A DNA stretch of 64,000 bases from Piezodorus guildinii (Eukaryota; Arthropoda; Insecta; Hemiptera; Pentatomidae): NCBI GenBank assembly GCA_023052935.1, contig CM041292.1, forward strand, positions 31,321,454 to 31,385,453, in the 5' to 3' direction. Shown here in pieces: positions 1 through 9,373 of this stretch. Each line of letters opens with the position of its first letter. The first letter of the stretch is position 1. Under the pieces are notes generated by a model. The model made no database searches, was not told the DNA's origin, and saw nothing but the letters and a program-made list of their open reading frames with translations. Made by a program: the position numbers and the translations under genes.

Positions 1-1
1 T

Positions 2-904
2 GCTGAAACCTACAGAAAGATTGTAAAATATCTGACTGAGACCAAAGCTGACTTTCATACTTATCAGCTGCGCCAGGAGAGAGCATTAAGGGTCGTTATC
101 AGAAACCTACATTCCTCAACACCCGTTGAAGCAATCAAAGAAGAACTGACAGAATTAGGATTCCAAGTGAGGCAAGTCACCAACGTTCTAAAAGATAAAA
201 GTCCACTGCCTCTATTCTTCGTGGACTTGGAACCATCAGCAGGAGTCGAAAAAATCTATGACCTCAGCAGACTGTACTATACCCGTGTAAAAGTTGAAAA
301 ACCTTACACAAAGAAAGAAATAGTCCAGTGCCATAACTGTCAGGCATATGGTCATACCAAAAGTTATTGCCATCACATACCACGCTGTGTGAAATGCGGT
401 GAACAGCATAAAACAGAAGAATGTACAAGATCAAGATCAGCACCCGCTGTATGTGCTCTGTGCCTCAAGGACCACCCGGCTAACTACAAGGGATGTGAAA
501 TCTACAAGAAACTCAGAACCAGATACCAAAAACCTCAGGATCCGAATGAAACAGCTGTACCAACCAGAAGCAGAAGAGAACCATCAAAACTTGTAAATTC
601 TAACGTGTCATTTGCCCACTTGCTTGGAGGTGGTAACCAGAATCATGAAGTCGAGGCACTGCCGGAACAACATTTTCCTCAACATTCTCAATCTATTGTA
701 CAAGAATCTATCCCTCAAAGTTTACCTAATCTTCAAAAAACTCCTCAACATCAAATTTCTCATATCCCTCCACCATCAAACGTCACAGATCTTACCAGTC
801 TAATGACATCGTTCATCTCCGAAATCAAATCTCTTGTTATGCCGCTTATATCACTCCTTACAAATCTAGTATCGAATCTAATCCCTGCCTTGAAAAATCC
901 TTAA
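2..904 (+). CDS. Jockey ORF1 (gag-like zinc-knuckle protein), 5' partial
   Basis: The frame is open from base 2 to the TAA at 902-904 (about 300 codons), so the N-terminus lies outside the window; the GTG at 167 is not a start. The protein lines up with residues about 140-438 of the complete ORF1 at 8057-9373. A PRE_C2HC-type segment comes first, followed by three CCHC-like knuckles (starting CHNC, CVKCG and CALC). Such ORF1 proteins bind the element RNA and form a ribonucleoprotein particle. A serine/glutamine/proline-rich linker follows, and the end is a hydrophobic, leucine-rich segment. The stop is followed at once by the ATG of ORF2 in the same frame. No stop or frameshift is seen in this part. 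Confidence 0.9.
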   Translation, partial: AETYRKIVKYLTETKADFHTYQLRQERALRVVIRNLHSSTPVEAIKEELTELGFQVRQVTNVLKDKSPLPLFFVDLEPSAGVEKIYDLSRLYYTRVKVEKPYTKKEIVQCHNCQAYGHTKSYCHHIPRCVKCGEQHKTEECTRSRSAPAVCALCLKDHPANYKGCEIYKKLRTRYQKPQDPNETAVPTRSRREPSKLVNSNVSFAHLLGGGNQNHEVEALPEQHFPQHSQSIVQESIPQSLPNLQKTPQHQISHIPPPSNVTDLTSLMTSFISEIKSLVMPLISLLTNLVSNLIPALKNP

Positions 905-3588
905 ATGACTTCACCTAACTCCTTATCCATTCTCCTTTGGAATGCGAATGGTGTTAGAAATCATACTGACGAACTGACAGCGTTGTTGCAAGACAAAACA
1001 ATCGATGTTGCACTTATAACTGAAACAAGACTAACGACTAAACAGTACTTCAAAATACCGCAATACATGACATACCGTACTGACCACCCAGACGGTAAAG
1101 CCCATGCCGGTTCTGCTATCATTGTCCACCAATCCCTCTCTCATCATTTACTCCCACTTCCCACCTATGATTTCCTACAAGCCACATCCATAGTAATCAA
1201 GACTTTTTCCTTTCCGGTAACCCTCACATCTGCATATTGCCCTCCTAAACATTCCATTTCCAATTCTGAATTTGTATCCTTCCTGGATTCCTTAGGAAAT
1301 CGTTTCATTCTGGGTGCAGACTTAAACGCCAAGCATCAGCAGTGGGGTTCCAGAACCACGAATTCTCGGGGACGAAATTTGCTGTCTGCACTCAACTCCC
1401 GAAATTTTAATATCCTGCCTCCTGACTCCCCTACCTACTGGCCAACCGATCCTAACCGCAATCCTGACATCCTCGACTTCTTTATCCACAGCGGATTAGG
1501 CTCTCTCAACTTGTCTTTAACTCGCCTAGATGAACTATCCTCAGACCATAGTCCACTGATCCTAAAAGTATCTCTCACTCCAATTCCAAAACCCATTCCA
1601 CCATCATTCATCCGAGGCCCTGTCAACTGGAACCTTTTCCGCCAAATCCTGACCGATAATATTGACCTCAGAGTAACCCTCAAAACCCAAGATGACCTAG
1701 ATAATTCCGTCTATTCCTTTACCACCGCCATCCAACAAGCTGTCTGGACTGCTTCCTCTCCTAAACACTCCAATATAAATCCAGACCAAAATCATTTTCC
1801 ACAACCTATTATAGACCTTATCCACACCAAACGCCGAGCAAGATCATTATGGCAGCGCACCCGACACCCAACAGATCGCCGCTCCTATAACTTCTATTGT
1901 AGACAATTGAAGAGGGAGTTGGCGAACTTCCGTTCCCAGTCCTTTAATTCCTACCTCTCCTCTCTATCAGCTCGTGATAATTCCCTGTGGAATGTCACGA
2001 AAAAGATCCTAAAATACCATCATGTTTCCCATCCTCTCCGACGTGGTGATGACTCCTGGGCTGCGTCTGATGAAGATAAAGCCGAGGAATTCGCCACACA
2101 CCTCTCCAAAGTATTCACTCCTCACCCGGAATCCCACATCAATCACACCGCAAAAGTGCAAGACTTTCTTATGTCACCGATTCCACTTTCCCTACCTCTT
2201 AAAGCTATTAATCCCTCTGAGGTCAAATATCTTCTCCAAAAACTGACTCTCCGTAAATCTCCTGGACACGATCTCCTTACTCCCCAGATCCTCCGACAAC
2301 TTCCGCAGAAAGCTATTATATTCCTTACTTATATTTATAACTGCATCCTCCGCACCACCTATTTTCCTCTGTTATGGAAACATTCCACCATCATCCTTTT
2401 TTTAAAACCAAGTAAACCTTCCAACAACACTTCATCCTACAGGCCTATTAGTCTACTCCCCATCCTCTCAAAAATCTTCGAAAGGCTTCTTCTTAAACGT
2501 ATCCTACCCATATTAGAATCTCAAAATCTTCCTTCCCATCAGTTTGGATTCCGTCCTCAGCATTCCACAGTTCAACAGGGCTCCGAGTTGTAGACCATAT
2601 TTCCTCAGCTCTTGAATGCAAAGAGTATTGTTCTGGTGCGTTTCTGGACATTGCGCAAGCTTTTGACCGAGTATGGCACACTGGATTACTCTTCAAGCTG
2701 AAAACCCATTTACCCCAGTCCCTATACCTCATTCTCCGATCCTATCTCTCGAACCGTTCCTTCCGAGTTCGCTGTGGTGAAGAATTTTCTAACCTTTATC
2801 CCGTTGAGGCCGGTGTTCCTCAAGGCAGCGTCTTGGGACCCATCCTCTACATCCTTTACACTGCTGATATTCCTACACATCCTGATACCTTTCTGGCAAC
2901 TTTTGCAGACGACACCGCCATCCTATCATCCAGTTCCAATCCTGAAACAGCATCCTTAAACCTTCAGAGACACCTTTTCCTTATTCAACACTGGTGTAAT
3001 AACTGGCGTGTAAAGGTGAACGAAGCCAAATGTAAACACATAACCTTTACTCTTCGACGAAAATCCTGTCCGCCAGTTTATTTCAACTCATTACCGATTC
3101 CTCTCTCAGATACAGTCCGGTATCTTGGCTTACTGTTAGACAAAAGATTGACTTGGAACCCACATACAAGACTTAAAAGACAAGAACTCAACCGACGATT
3201 CGGACAGTTATACCGACTACTCAACAGAAAATCTGAACTTACAGTTGAAAACAAATTATTAATCTACAAGACAATACTGAAGCCCATCTGGACCTACGGA
3301 CTTGAACTGTGGGGGACAGCTAAACGTTCTAACATCAAACGCATTCAATCCTTTCAATCCAAAGTCCTCCGTACAATAGTAAATGCTCCTTATTATGTCT
3401 CCAATTATACCTTGCACCACGACCTTAATGTTCCATTTATTTCAGACCTAATTCCATCCAAATTTTCCAAATTCCACCAGAACCTCATTCATCATCCTAA
3501 TCCTTTAGCTCAATCCCTATCCAGCTCCACTCATCCATACAACCCACCTAGAAGGTTGAAACGGCAGTGGCCCCGCGACCTTTTGTAA
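905..3588 (+). pseudogene. Jockey ORF2 (endonuclease-reverse transcriptase) with one frameshift
   Basis: The first 562 codons (905-2593) carry an APE-type endonuclease: WNANG near the start, TETRL, GADLNAKHQQWGS and SSDHSP. The start of the RT domain follows. At about 2575-2581 the G-run is one base shorter than in J2, which moves the frame and gives a stop at 2591-2593. The correct frame then runs open from 2581 to the TAA at 3586-3588 with AFLDIAQAFDRVW, GVPQGSVLGP and the catalytic FADD (YADD in J2), and a C-terminal region ending in RLKRQWPRDLL. One base loss is the only break seen, so inactivation looks recent, or it may be a sequencing error in a homopolymer. I do not join the two frames into one product. 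Confidence 0.92.
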
Positions 3589-3820
3589 ATATATTGGAGT
3601 TCTAGCACTGGCTAGATTCTCCACTCAATGTGATGTATGTATGAGTGTGTGTATGTGTATATAGGTATAAGTGAATTATTGACTTTTGTATTGATTCATT
3701 ATTGTGTATATATTTTATTGTAATTTTATGTTGTGTAAATATTGTATGAATGTAGTATGTTTGATATCATTCAGCAATACTATTAATGTCCAAATTGGGA
3801 CAGATTGTAAAATTTTCTCA

Positions 3821-3851
<31 letters not shown>
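3589..3851 (+). other. J1 3' UTR and poly(A) tail
   Basis: AT-rich, TG-rich 3' UTR of about 235 bp, related throughout to 12059-12335 of J2. AATAAA at 3820-3825 runs straight into 29 A residues. No convincing TSD could be assigned because the 5' end is not in the window. Confidence 0.85.
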
Positions 3852-3853
<2 letters not shown>

Positions 3854-4110
3854 AACGAATGAGATCAAAGTTGTTATTATTTTCTTTATATATATTATTT
3901 ATTTTATTTTATATAAATATATCTTTTATTCTTTATTAATTATCCTTGTATTTTTTTATTATTAATTTTTTAATATATATTATTTATCTTTTTTTTTTAT
4001 GATGAACATATGGGATGATGGTTTCTTCTAGCTCTAATACTCATTGGCCCAGTAGGCGGCAGATTGTATTATCTCTTAATAAATAAAAAAATATCTGTCT
4101 TACATATCTC
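3852..4110. other. AT-rich spacer
   Basis: Very AT-rich sequence with T-runs. No open frame or repeat recognised. Confidence 0.6.
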
Positions 4111-4123
4111 TCACCTCTTTATT

Positions 4124-4431
4124 TACCTGTACAACTACAACCCATGAAGAGTTTTGGGCTCAGTACATGTAGAGATTCGTACTGTTTCTAGGCTAACGGC
4201 CGTGCAATGACGTGATTCGGCCAAGATCACGCTCAGCCGCCAGGTTTTTTTCCCCTTTTTTTGGTACCTGCTTTATAGAGGCTTTGTGTGCCCCAGGAGG
4301 GTCTTCATGCCCCAGGATCGCACCCCGGCTGAAATAACAGAATAAATAATATTCCGCCACAGCCGGGATTCAAACTCAGGACCCGGAGCACAGTAGACTA
4401 GCGCTGTACCCACTAGACCACGCCGCTCCCT
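4124..4431 (-). mobile_element. SINE family A (tRNA-derived), with 13-bp TSD
   Basis: Read on the minus strand, this begins with a tRNA-like head: an A-box-like GTGGTCTAGTGGGTACAGCG, then a B-box-like GAGTTTGAATCCC. A body of about 230 bp follows, which recurs at 12614-12890 and 25831-26143. The 13-bp sequence TCACCTCTTTATT occurs on both sides (4111-4123 and 4432-4444), so the element is a 308-bp retroposed insertion. SINEs of this type are transcribed by RNA polymerase III and mobilised by a LINE. No coding capacity. Confidence 0.88.
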
Positions 4432-4444
4432 TCACCTCTTTATT

Positions 4445-5850
4445 AAAATTTTAATTTTCTATTATCTAATTATTCACCTTTTATTAAATTTCTTTTTTCC
4501 CCTTTTGTTCCCAAGTATTTTAATATTTGTCATTTGAAATATCCATCATTTCACTTTGCTTTTAATTATCAGTATATTTCTTTTACTTAACATCTTTATA
4601 TTGTACTCTACATTTGGTTGTTATCTTTATACAACTTAAAACTCTATGTGTCGAACAAAAGGAAATATAATTCTTTAATTTTCAATTTTTTTCAAATCTA
4701 ACTTTATTTAATAGTTCTTGAATTGATTTTGACAATGAAGGTACAACGTCGTTTTACAAAGGTAAAGTAAACGTCGTTAATTACCCACATCAGATTTTTA
4801 TAATATTAATATGGATACAATTTTTTGGTGCACATTAGTGATATTTATACTTTTAATTATTGACTCACATATATTTTTAAAAGAAATTTAGTTCTATCCT
4901 CATATTAATTAAATCCTATTCACTCTGTTTATATTTGATGCACCAGGATGTTTTGAGGGAAACAATAAAAATTACCGATCATTTTGTTAATTATCACCAA
5001 TAATGAATAACCAAACTCAATTAAAATTTCTCATCACCGGTATTCAGTCATAATTTAGCAATACCATTCAAATCCTCCTCAAAGTCCAAGTAGTTTTCAC
5101 TCATTCTTTAACTGAAAATTCATTGACAAATAAAGAAGGTTACGTAGGGTAAGGCTGAATGAGCCCTGAATGACTTCCCGGTCCACACATGACTAATGTG
5201 CTTTTGATTGAGTTGCAGCTGCATTAACTAAAGACAGAATCCCTTTCAAATGCACCTTCCTACGTCGCAAGAGAACATTTCACGAAGCTTTCCTCAATGG
5301 GTGCGTTGAATTATGAGCCTTAGATTCGCAAACTTTCGACGCTGTCATTTTTCATCCACTGACGTCTAGATAGCTGTCACAGTTTTCTTCAATAAGCCCA
5401 TTGTTTATACCCGTCTTCCGATTATAAAGATTCGACTATTTCCTGACCCAATCAGATGAATGTCGAGATATTTATTATCAGTGATAGTAACTAATATAAA
5501 AAAGAAATGGTAGAATGCATAGTTGTTTAAATCAAAACTTTTTTTGTAATATTACAATATATTAGATTATGATACACACTAGAAAAGTAACATAAACAAC
5601 TGTTTAATATGTAACATTAGAGAACTAATCATTTATTTTATTAGTTTCACTTCCCTATTCGCAGACGCTCCCATGTTTCTGGTATTTATACCAAGTTGAA
5701 GTGGTTCTATCTCTCTTTTCTAGCTATAAATGATAAGTATTCATTCGTTGTAACACATACTGAAGTTTCAAAAGAGCAGAGAAATATAATTTTTAATGTA
5801 CATGTTTTTTCTTGTTAGGGAACTACTCGTCCCAGATGTGCAAAAAAAAA
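4445..5850. other. AT-rich region without recognised gene
   Basis: About 1.4 kb of AT-rich sequence. All frames are short; 5150-5420 is slightly less AT-rich but shows no recognisable motif or repeat. Confidence 0.55.
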
Positions 5851-6165
5851 AATCTGGTGCGGACAACACACGACTTTCACATACCTCCGTTTTTAAAATC
5901 GATAAAAGAATTTCCAAATACAGATAGAGATAAGAACGAGTAAAACCATTAAAGAATTAATTAAATTGAATTAATATAGAAACATGTGTTTTATTAAAAA
6001 CTATATTATATTATTATCTAAAATAATCAGTTAGTTTTAGCGGCTTTTTATCACTCGTTATTCAAGTTTACAAGCTTGTGTATAAGATAATATATCTAAA
6101 ATATTTATTTTTCAAACGGTATATTATACGTCTATATTACTGTTCTTATGTTCAAAAACAAAATT
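5851..6165 (+). repeat. A-rep family, 5' partial copy
   Basis: Starts with the family's 5' end (CTGGTGCGG-ACAACACACGACTTTCAC) and follows the consensus until about 6165, where about 105 bp of unrelated sequence intervenes before a second partial copy. The family is described under 58171-59066. Confidence 0.8.
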
Positions 6166-6270
6166 AGCGTGCGGTACTCCATTGACAAGCCGCCAGGCTG
6201 CAGCACGGTTAACATGAATTTCCCTTTTGGGGAACCCAAACAACAGTTAGTTTTATTGGGTTTTTTTTTC

Positions 6271-7309
6271 ATCACTCTCTATTACCTTTTACAATTGCGT
6301 GAATCAGATAAATTATTATTTAAAATCTTTAGCTATCCAAAGGTATATTATATATCTATATTACTATTGTTGTGCTCAAAAACACAAAAGATGCATAAAA
6401 AATATTTGTTCAGTTTTCTTCTTTAGTTGTTTATCAAATTCGCTCAACGCGCATATTTAGTTGTTAATTGTCAATGGTAACAATATAATATAGTTATTTT
6501 TATAGAATCTATAGAATTAAAGGTACTTCAGATGAAGAATTAAAATATCAGCATTTAAGCCCTGTTATACTATTTCAATCACAATGAAACCTACATCATA
6601 TTAAAGCCCATTTAATTTTACATCTATATAGCGAGTTAAATCAAAATCGATACAGCCGTTTTTGAGAAAATTATAAACAATAGTAATATAGATATATAAT
6701 ATAATCTATATTACTATTGTTGTGCTCAAAAACACAAAAGATGCATAAAAAATATTTGTTCAGTTTTCTTCTTTAGTTGTTTATCAAATTCGCTCAACGC
6801 GCATATTTAGTTGTTAATTGTCAATGGTAACAATATAATATAGTTATTTTTATAGAATCTATAGAATTAAAGGTACTTCAGATGAAGAATTAAAATATCA
6901 GCATTTAAGTCCTGTTATACTATTTCAATCACAATGAAACCTACATCATATTAAAGCCCATTTAATTTTACATCTATATAGCGAGTTAAATCAAAATCGA
7001 TACAGCCGTTTTTGAGAAAATTAGAAAAAGATGCATGGTATTAAGTAGCACTTCCGGTCAGCCGAATTTATTAAAAAAAGTTGTATCATCTCGGGCGTAT
7101 TTTAGTCTTAAACATGAAATTATTAGTTCCGTACGACTTTTCGTTTTTGCGTTAGAGTTACCACACACACACACACGGACACACAGACACACAGACCTTT
7201 TTGCGGGACTTGGTTATTTGGACTCAGGGGACCCTAAAATGTGTATTTCCGTTGAAAACTGGAATTCGAAAATGTTCACGATCGCAATGCTTTCCCTTAC
7301 TATATATTT
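6271..7309 (+). repeat. A-rep family copy with internal tandem duplication
   Basis: Restarts inside the consensus at the ATCACTCTCTATTA region and runs to the 3' end (CTTACTATATAT near 7309). A unit of about 320 bp (6354-6673) is repeated at 6704-7023 with a period of exactly 350 bp, the two copies being almost identical. The usual (CA)n tract sits at about 7162-7195. A 114-codon frame over the 3' part is the usual frame of this repeat and is not taken as a gene. Confidence 0.82.
6354..7023 (+). repeat. 350-bp-period tandem duplication
   Basis: TGTGCTCAAA recurs at 6371 and 6721, and the GTTTTTGAGAAAATTA block at about 6659 and 7009. Differences are very few (for example one C/T at about 6560 versus 6910). 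The 30 bp between the units contain an inverted copy of the start of the unit. Confidence 0.88.
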
Positions 7310-7665
7310 CATATTCGTGTTAAACTGCATAACTCGCCCTCATGACATATTAATAAAAAGTATAAAGCTGTATCCATAAATAAATTTGATTTACTTTCCA
7401 AAATCGTTATTTAAGCTGATTTACGATTAAAAAATAAAATAAAGTTGAGGATTTCAAAGAATAATTTGCATAAAAAAAAAACAATGGCAACGGGTTCGCG
7501 CTTTGCTATGAAGGGCGATTTATCCTGGCTTGCAATTCTATCTGTAGTGAGCCTTCTTTTGCATAATAAATGGAAGACCTCATGCTGTGGCAGAAATAGG
7601 AGCTGTCCGGGTCGATATTCTAAACTGTATTTTGGATTTCAAATTGAAGTTCTAATTTATTCATT

Positions 7666-7974
7666 CAAAAAACAGCTGATGCGCTCGATGATAACAGTCA
7701 TACGTTACTTCGTCTCTCAGATTTTTGCTCTTTTCAGTAGGAATTCGCTTGAGTTCAGTCTGGAAAACATCACTAGACTTCAAGAAAACCACAGCAGTGA
7801 ATATTGGAGAAACATCGGTAAGCAAAGTTATAATTTACTTTGTACAATCACGAAAAGTGAAAAGAGGGTCACTGATCAGCTGATCGCCGCTAGCTCGGCA
7901 AGCTCGGGCTTGCTTTTCTTTAACTTATCTTTCTTTTATTATTCTTCCTTCTCATTCTCATTTCATTATTTATC

Positions 7975-8056
<82 letters not shown>
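7666..8056 (+). other. J2 5' UTR with T76 tract
   Basis: From the inferred 5' end to ORF1. Jockey elements usually carry an internal, TATA-less Pol II promoter here; no specific promoter element could be confirmed. Positions 7977-8052 are 76 consecutive T residues. The region happens to be open in the ORF1 frame back to 7445, ending in TAA at 8054-8056, but the open frame crosses the element boundary and its end is poly-Phe, so it is not called as a gene. Confidence 0.6.
7977..8052 (+). repeat. Homopolymer T76
   Basis: Uninterrupted T-run four bases before the ORF1 ATG. It lies inside the LINE, not at its 3' end, so it is not a poly(A) tail of this copy. Confidence 0.95.
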
Positions 8057-9373
8057 ATGAGATATTTTCATCAAGTTATGTCCTCAAAAGCTACAAGTAA
8101 AAGGTCTAGATCTGCAGGGTCAAACTCGTCTCCTACGAAACAGAGACCTCGCCGTGAAAATAATAAAAAAATGATTCCACCAGCGACCGCTTCAGCTACC
8201 TCTTTAGGATCTGAACCACAGCCCAGCACATCATCACAAGGAATGACTGATGAATCGCCGTTCTTTACACCGAACCCATTTCAGATCCTCCAAAATCAAA
8301 ATGAAAAAGAATCCATGGAATCTTCTCCTATATCCAGGGAACCACAACCTCCACCAATTTTTGTTAAAAATATTAAAAATTTTCAACTACTTTGTGCGCA
8401 TTTAAACAAATTAACCGATCCTAATAGTTATTCATGTATAAGTAGAACCAGTGATACTAAAATATCCCCGACTACCGCCGAAAGCTACAGAAAAATAGTA
8501 AAATATCTGAGTGAGACCAAAGCTGATTTTCATACCTATCAGTTGCGCCAGAAGAGAGCTTTAAGGGTTGTAATTAGAAACCTACACCCTTCGACACCAG
8601 TGACAGCTATCAAAGAAGAACTGACGGAGATAGGCTATAAAGTGCGGCAAGTCACCAATGTCCTAAAAGATAAAATTCCAATGCCTCTATTCTTCGTGGA
8701 CTTGGAACCATCAGCAGGAGTTGAAAAAGTTTACGACCTCAATAGATTGTACTATACTAGTGTAAGAGTTGAGAAACCTTACACTAAGAAAGAAATAGTG
8801 CAGTGCCATAATTGTCAGGCATATGGTCATACGAGAACTTACTGCCACCACACACCACGCTGTGTGAAATGCGGTGAGCAACATAAATCAGAAGAATGCA
8901 CAAGATCAAGATCAACACCCGCTGTATGTGCTCTGTGCCTCGAGGACCACCCGGCTAACTACAAGGGATGTCAAATCTACAAGAACCTCAAAAGCAGATA
9001 CCAAAAACCTCAGAATCAGGATGAAACAGCTGAGCCGATCAGAAGCAGAAGACAATCTTCAAAAACAATTGATTCCAATGTAACATTTGCCCATCTACTT
9101 GGAGGTGGGGACCATAACAAAGAGACCCTGCCGGAACAACGCATACTTCAAAATCCTGAACCCATTCCACAACCACATATTCCTCAAAATTTAACCAATC
9201 ATCAAAAACCTCATCTGAATCAAATTTCTCATATTCCTCCTCCATCAAATGTCACAGACCTTACAAGTTTGATGACATCCTTCATCACTGAAATCAAATC
9301 CCTTGTTATGCCGCTAATATCACTACTTACTAATCTCGTATCAAATTTAATCCCATCCTTAAAAAAACCTTAA
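8057..9373 (+). CDS. Jockey ORF1: zinc-knuckle RNA-binding gag-like protein (438 aa)
   Basis: Complete frame. The ATG at 8057 follows a TAA directly; an ATG at codon 8 (8078) is an alternative start. Residues 1-90 are Ser/Pro/Thr-rich and basic (probably disordered). A PRE_C2HC-like segment lies at about 165-235, and three CCHC-like knuckles start at C250, C269 and C291. Residues about 320-395 are a Gln/Pro-rich linker. The last 40 residues are hydrophobic and leucine-rich (LVMPLISLLTNLVSNL), nearly identical in J1, and may mediate self-association; that role is inference. Family knowledge: ORF1 proteins coat the LINE RNA and guide the particle to the nucleus and chromosome. No break is seen. 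Confidence 0.94.
   Translation: MRYFHQVMSSKATSKRSRSAGSNSSPTKQRPRRENNKKMIPPATASATSLGSEPQPSTSSQGMTDESPFFTPNPFQILQNQNEKESMESSPISREPQPPPIFVKNIKNFQLLCAHLNKLTDPNSYSCISRTSDTKISPTTAESYRKIVKYLSETKADFHTYQLRQKRALRVVIRNLHPSTPVTAIKEELTEIGYKVRQVTNVLKDKIPMPLFFVDLEPSAGVEKVYDLNRLYYTSVRVEKPYTKKEIVQCHNCQAYGHTRTYCHHTPRCVKCGEQHKSEECTRSRSTPAVCALCLEDHPANYKGCQIYKNLKSRYQKPQNQDETAEPIRSRRQSSKTIDSNVTFAHLLGGGDHNKETLPEQRILQNPEPIPQPHIPQNLTNHQKPHLNQISHIPPPSNVTDLTSLMTSFITEIKSLVMPLISLLTNLVSNLIPSLKKP

Larger units (their letters stand above)
1..3851 (+). mobile_element. Jockey-clade non-LTR retrotransposon J1, 5' end outside the window
   Basis: A LINE with ORF1 (zinc knuckles), ORF2 (endonuclease plus reverse transcriptase), a 3' UTR, an AATAAA at 3820-3825 and an A-run at 3823-3851. 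It reads colinearly with J2 at 7666-12335 and differs by scattered substitutions, so the two belong to one family. The sequence starts inside ORF1; whether the copy continues beyond base 1 or is truncated cannot be told. ORF2 has lost one base near 2580, so this copy cannot make a full ORF2 protein unless there is frameshifting. The clade call rests on the ORF1 knuckles, the APE endonuclease and the RT motif order. Confidence 0.93.

Noticed and set aside
4124..4431. A genuine tRNA gene
   Set aside because: The tRNA-like head is followed by a repeated body and flanked by a TSD, so it is a SINE; the same reasoning applies at 25831 and 56992.
7035..7379. 114-codon frame with a His/Thr run
   Set aside because: It is the 3' part of the A-rep repeat; the His/Thr run is the (CA)n tract, and other copies do not keep a frame.
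7445..8056. 203-codon frame ending in poly-Phe, same frame as ORF1
   Set aside because: It starts outside the LINE (before 7666), crosses the inferred element boundary, and its end is a T76 homopolymer that is open in any frame. No family content.
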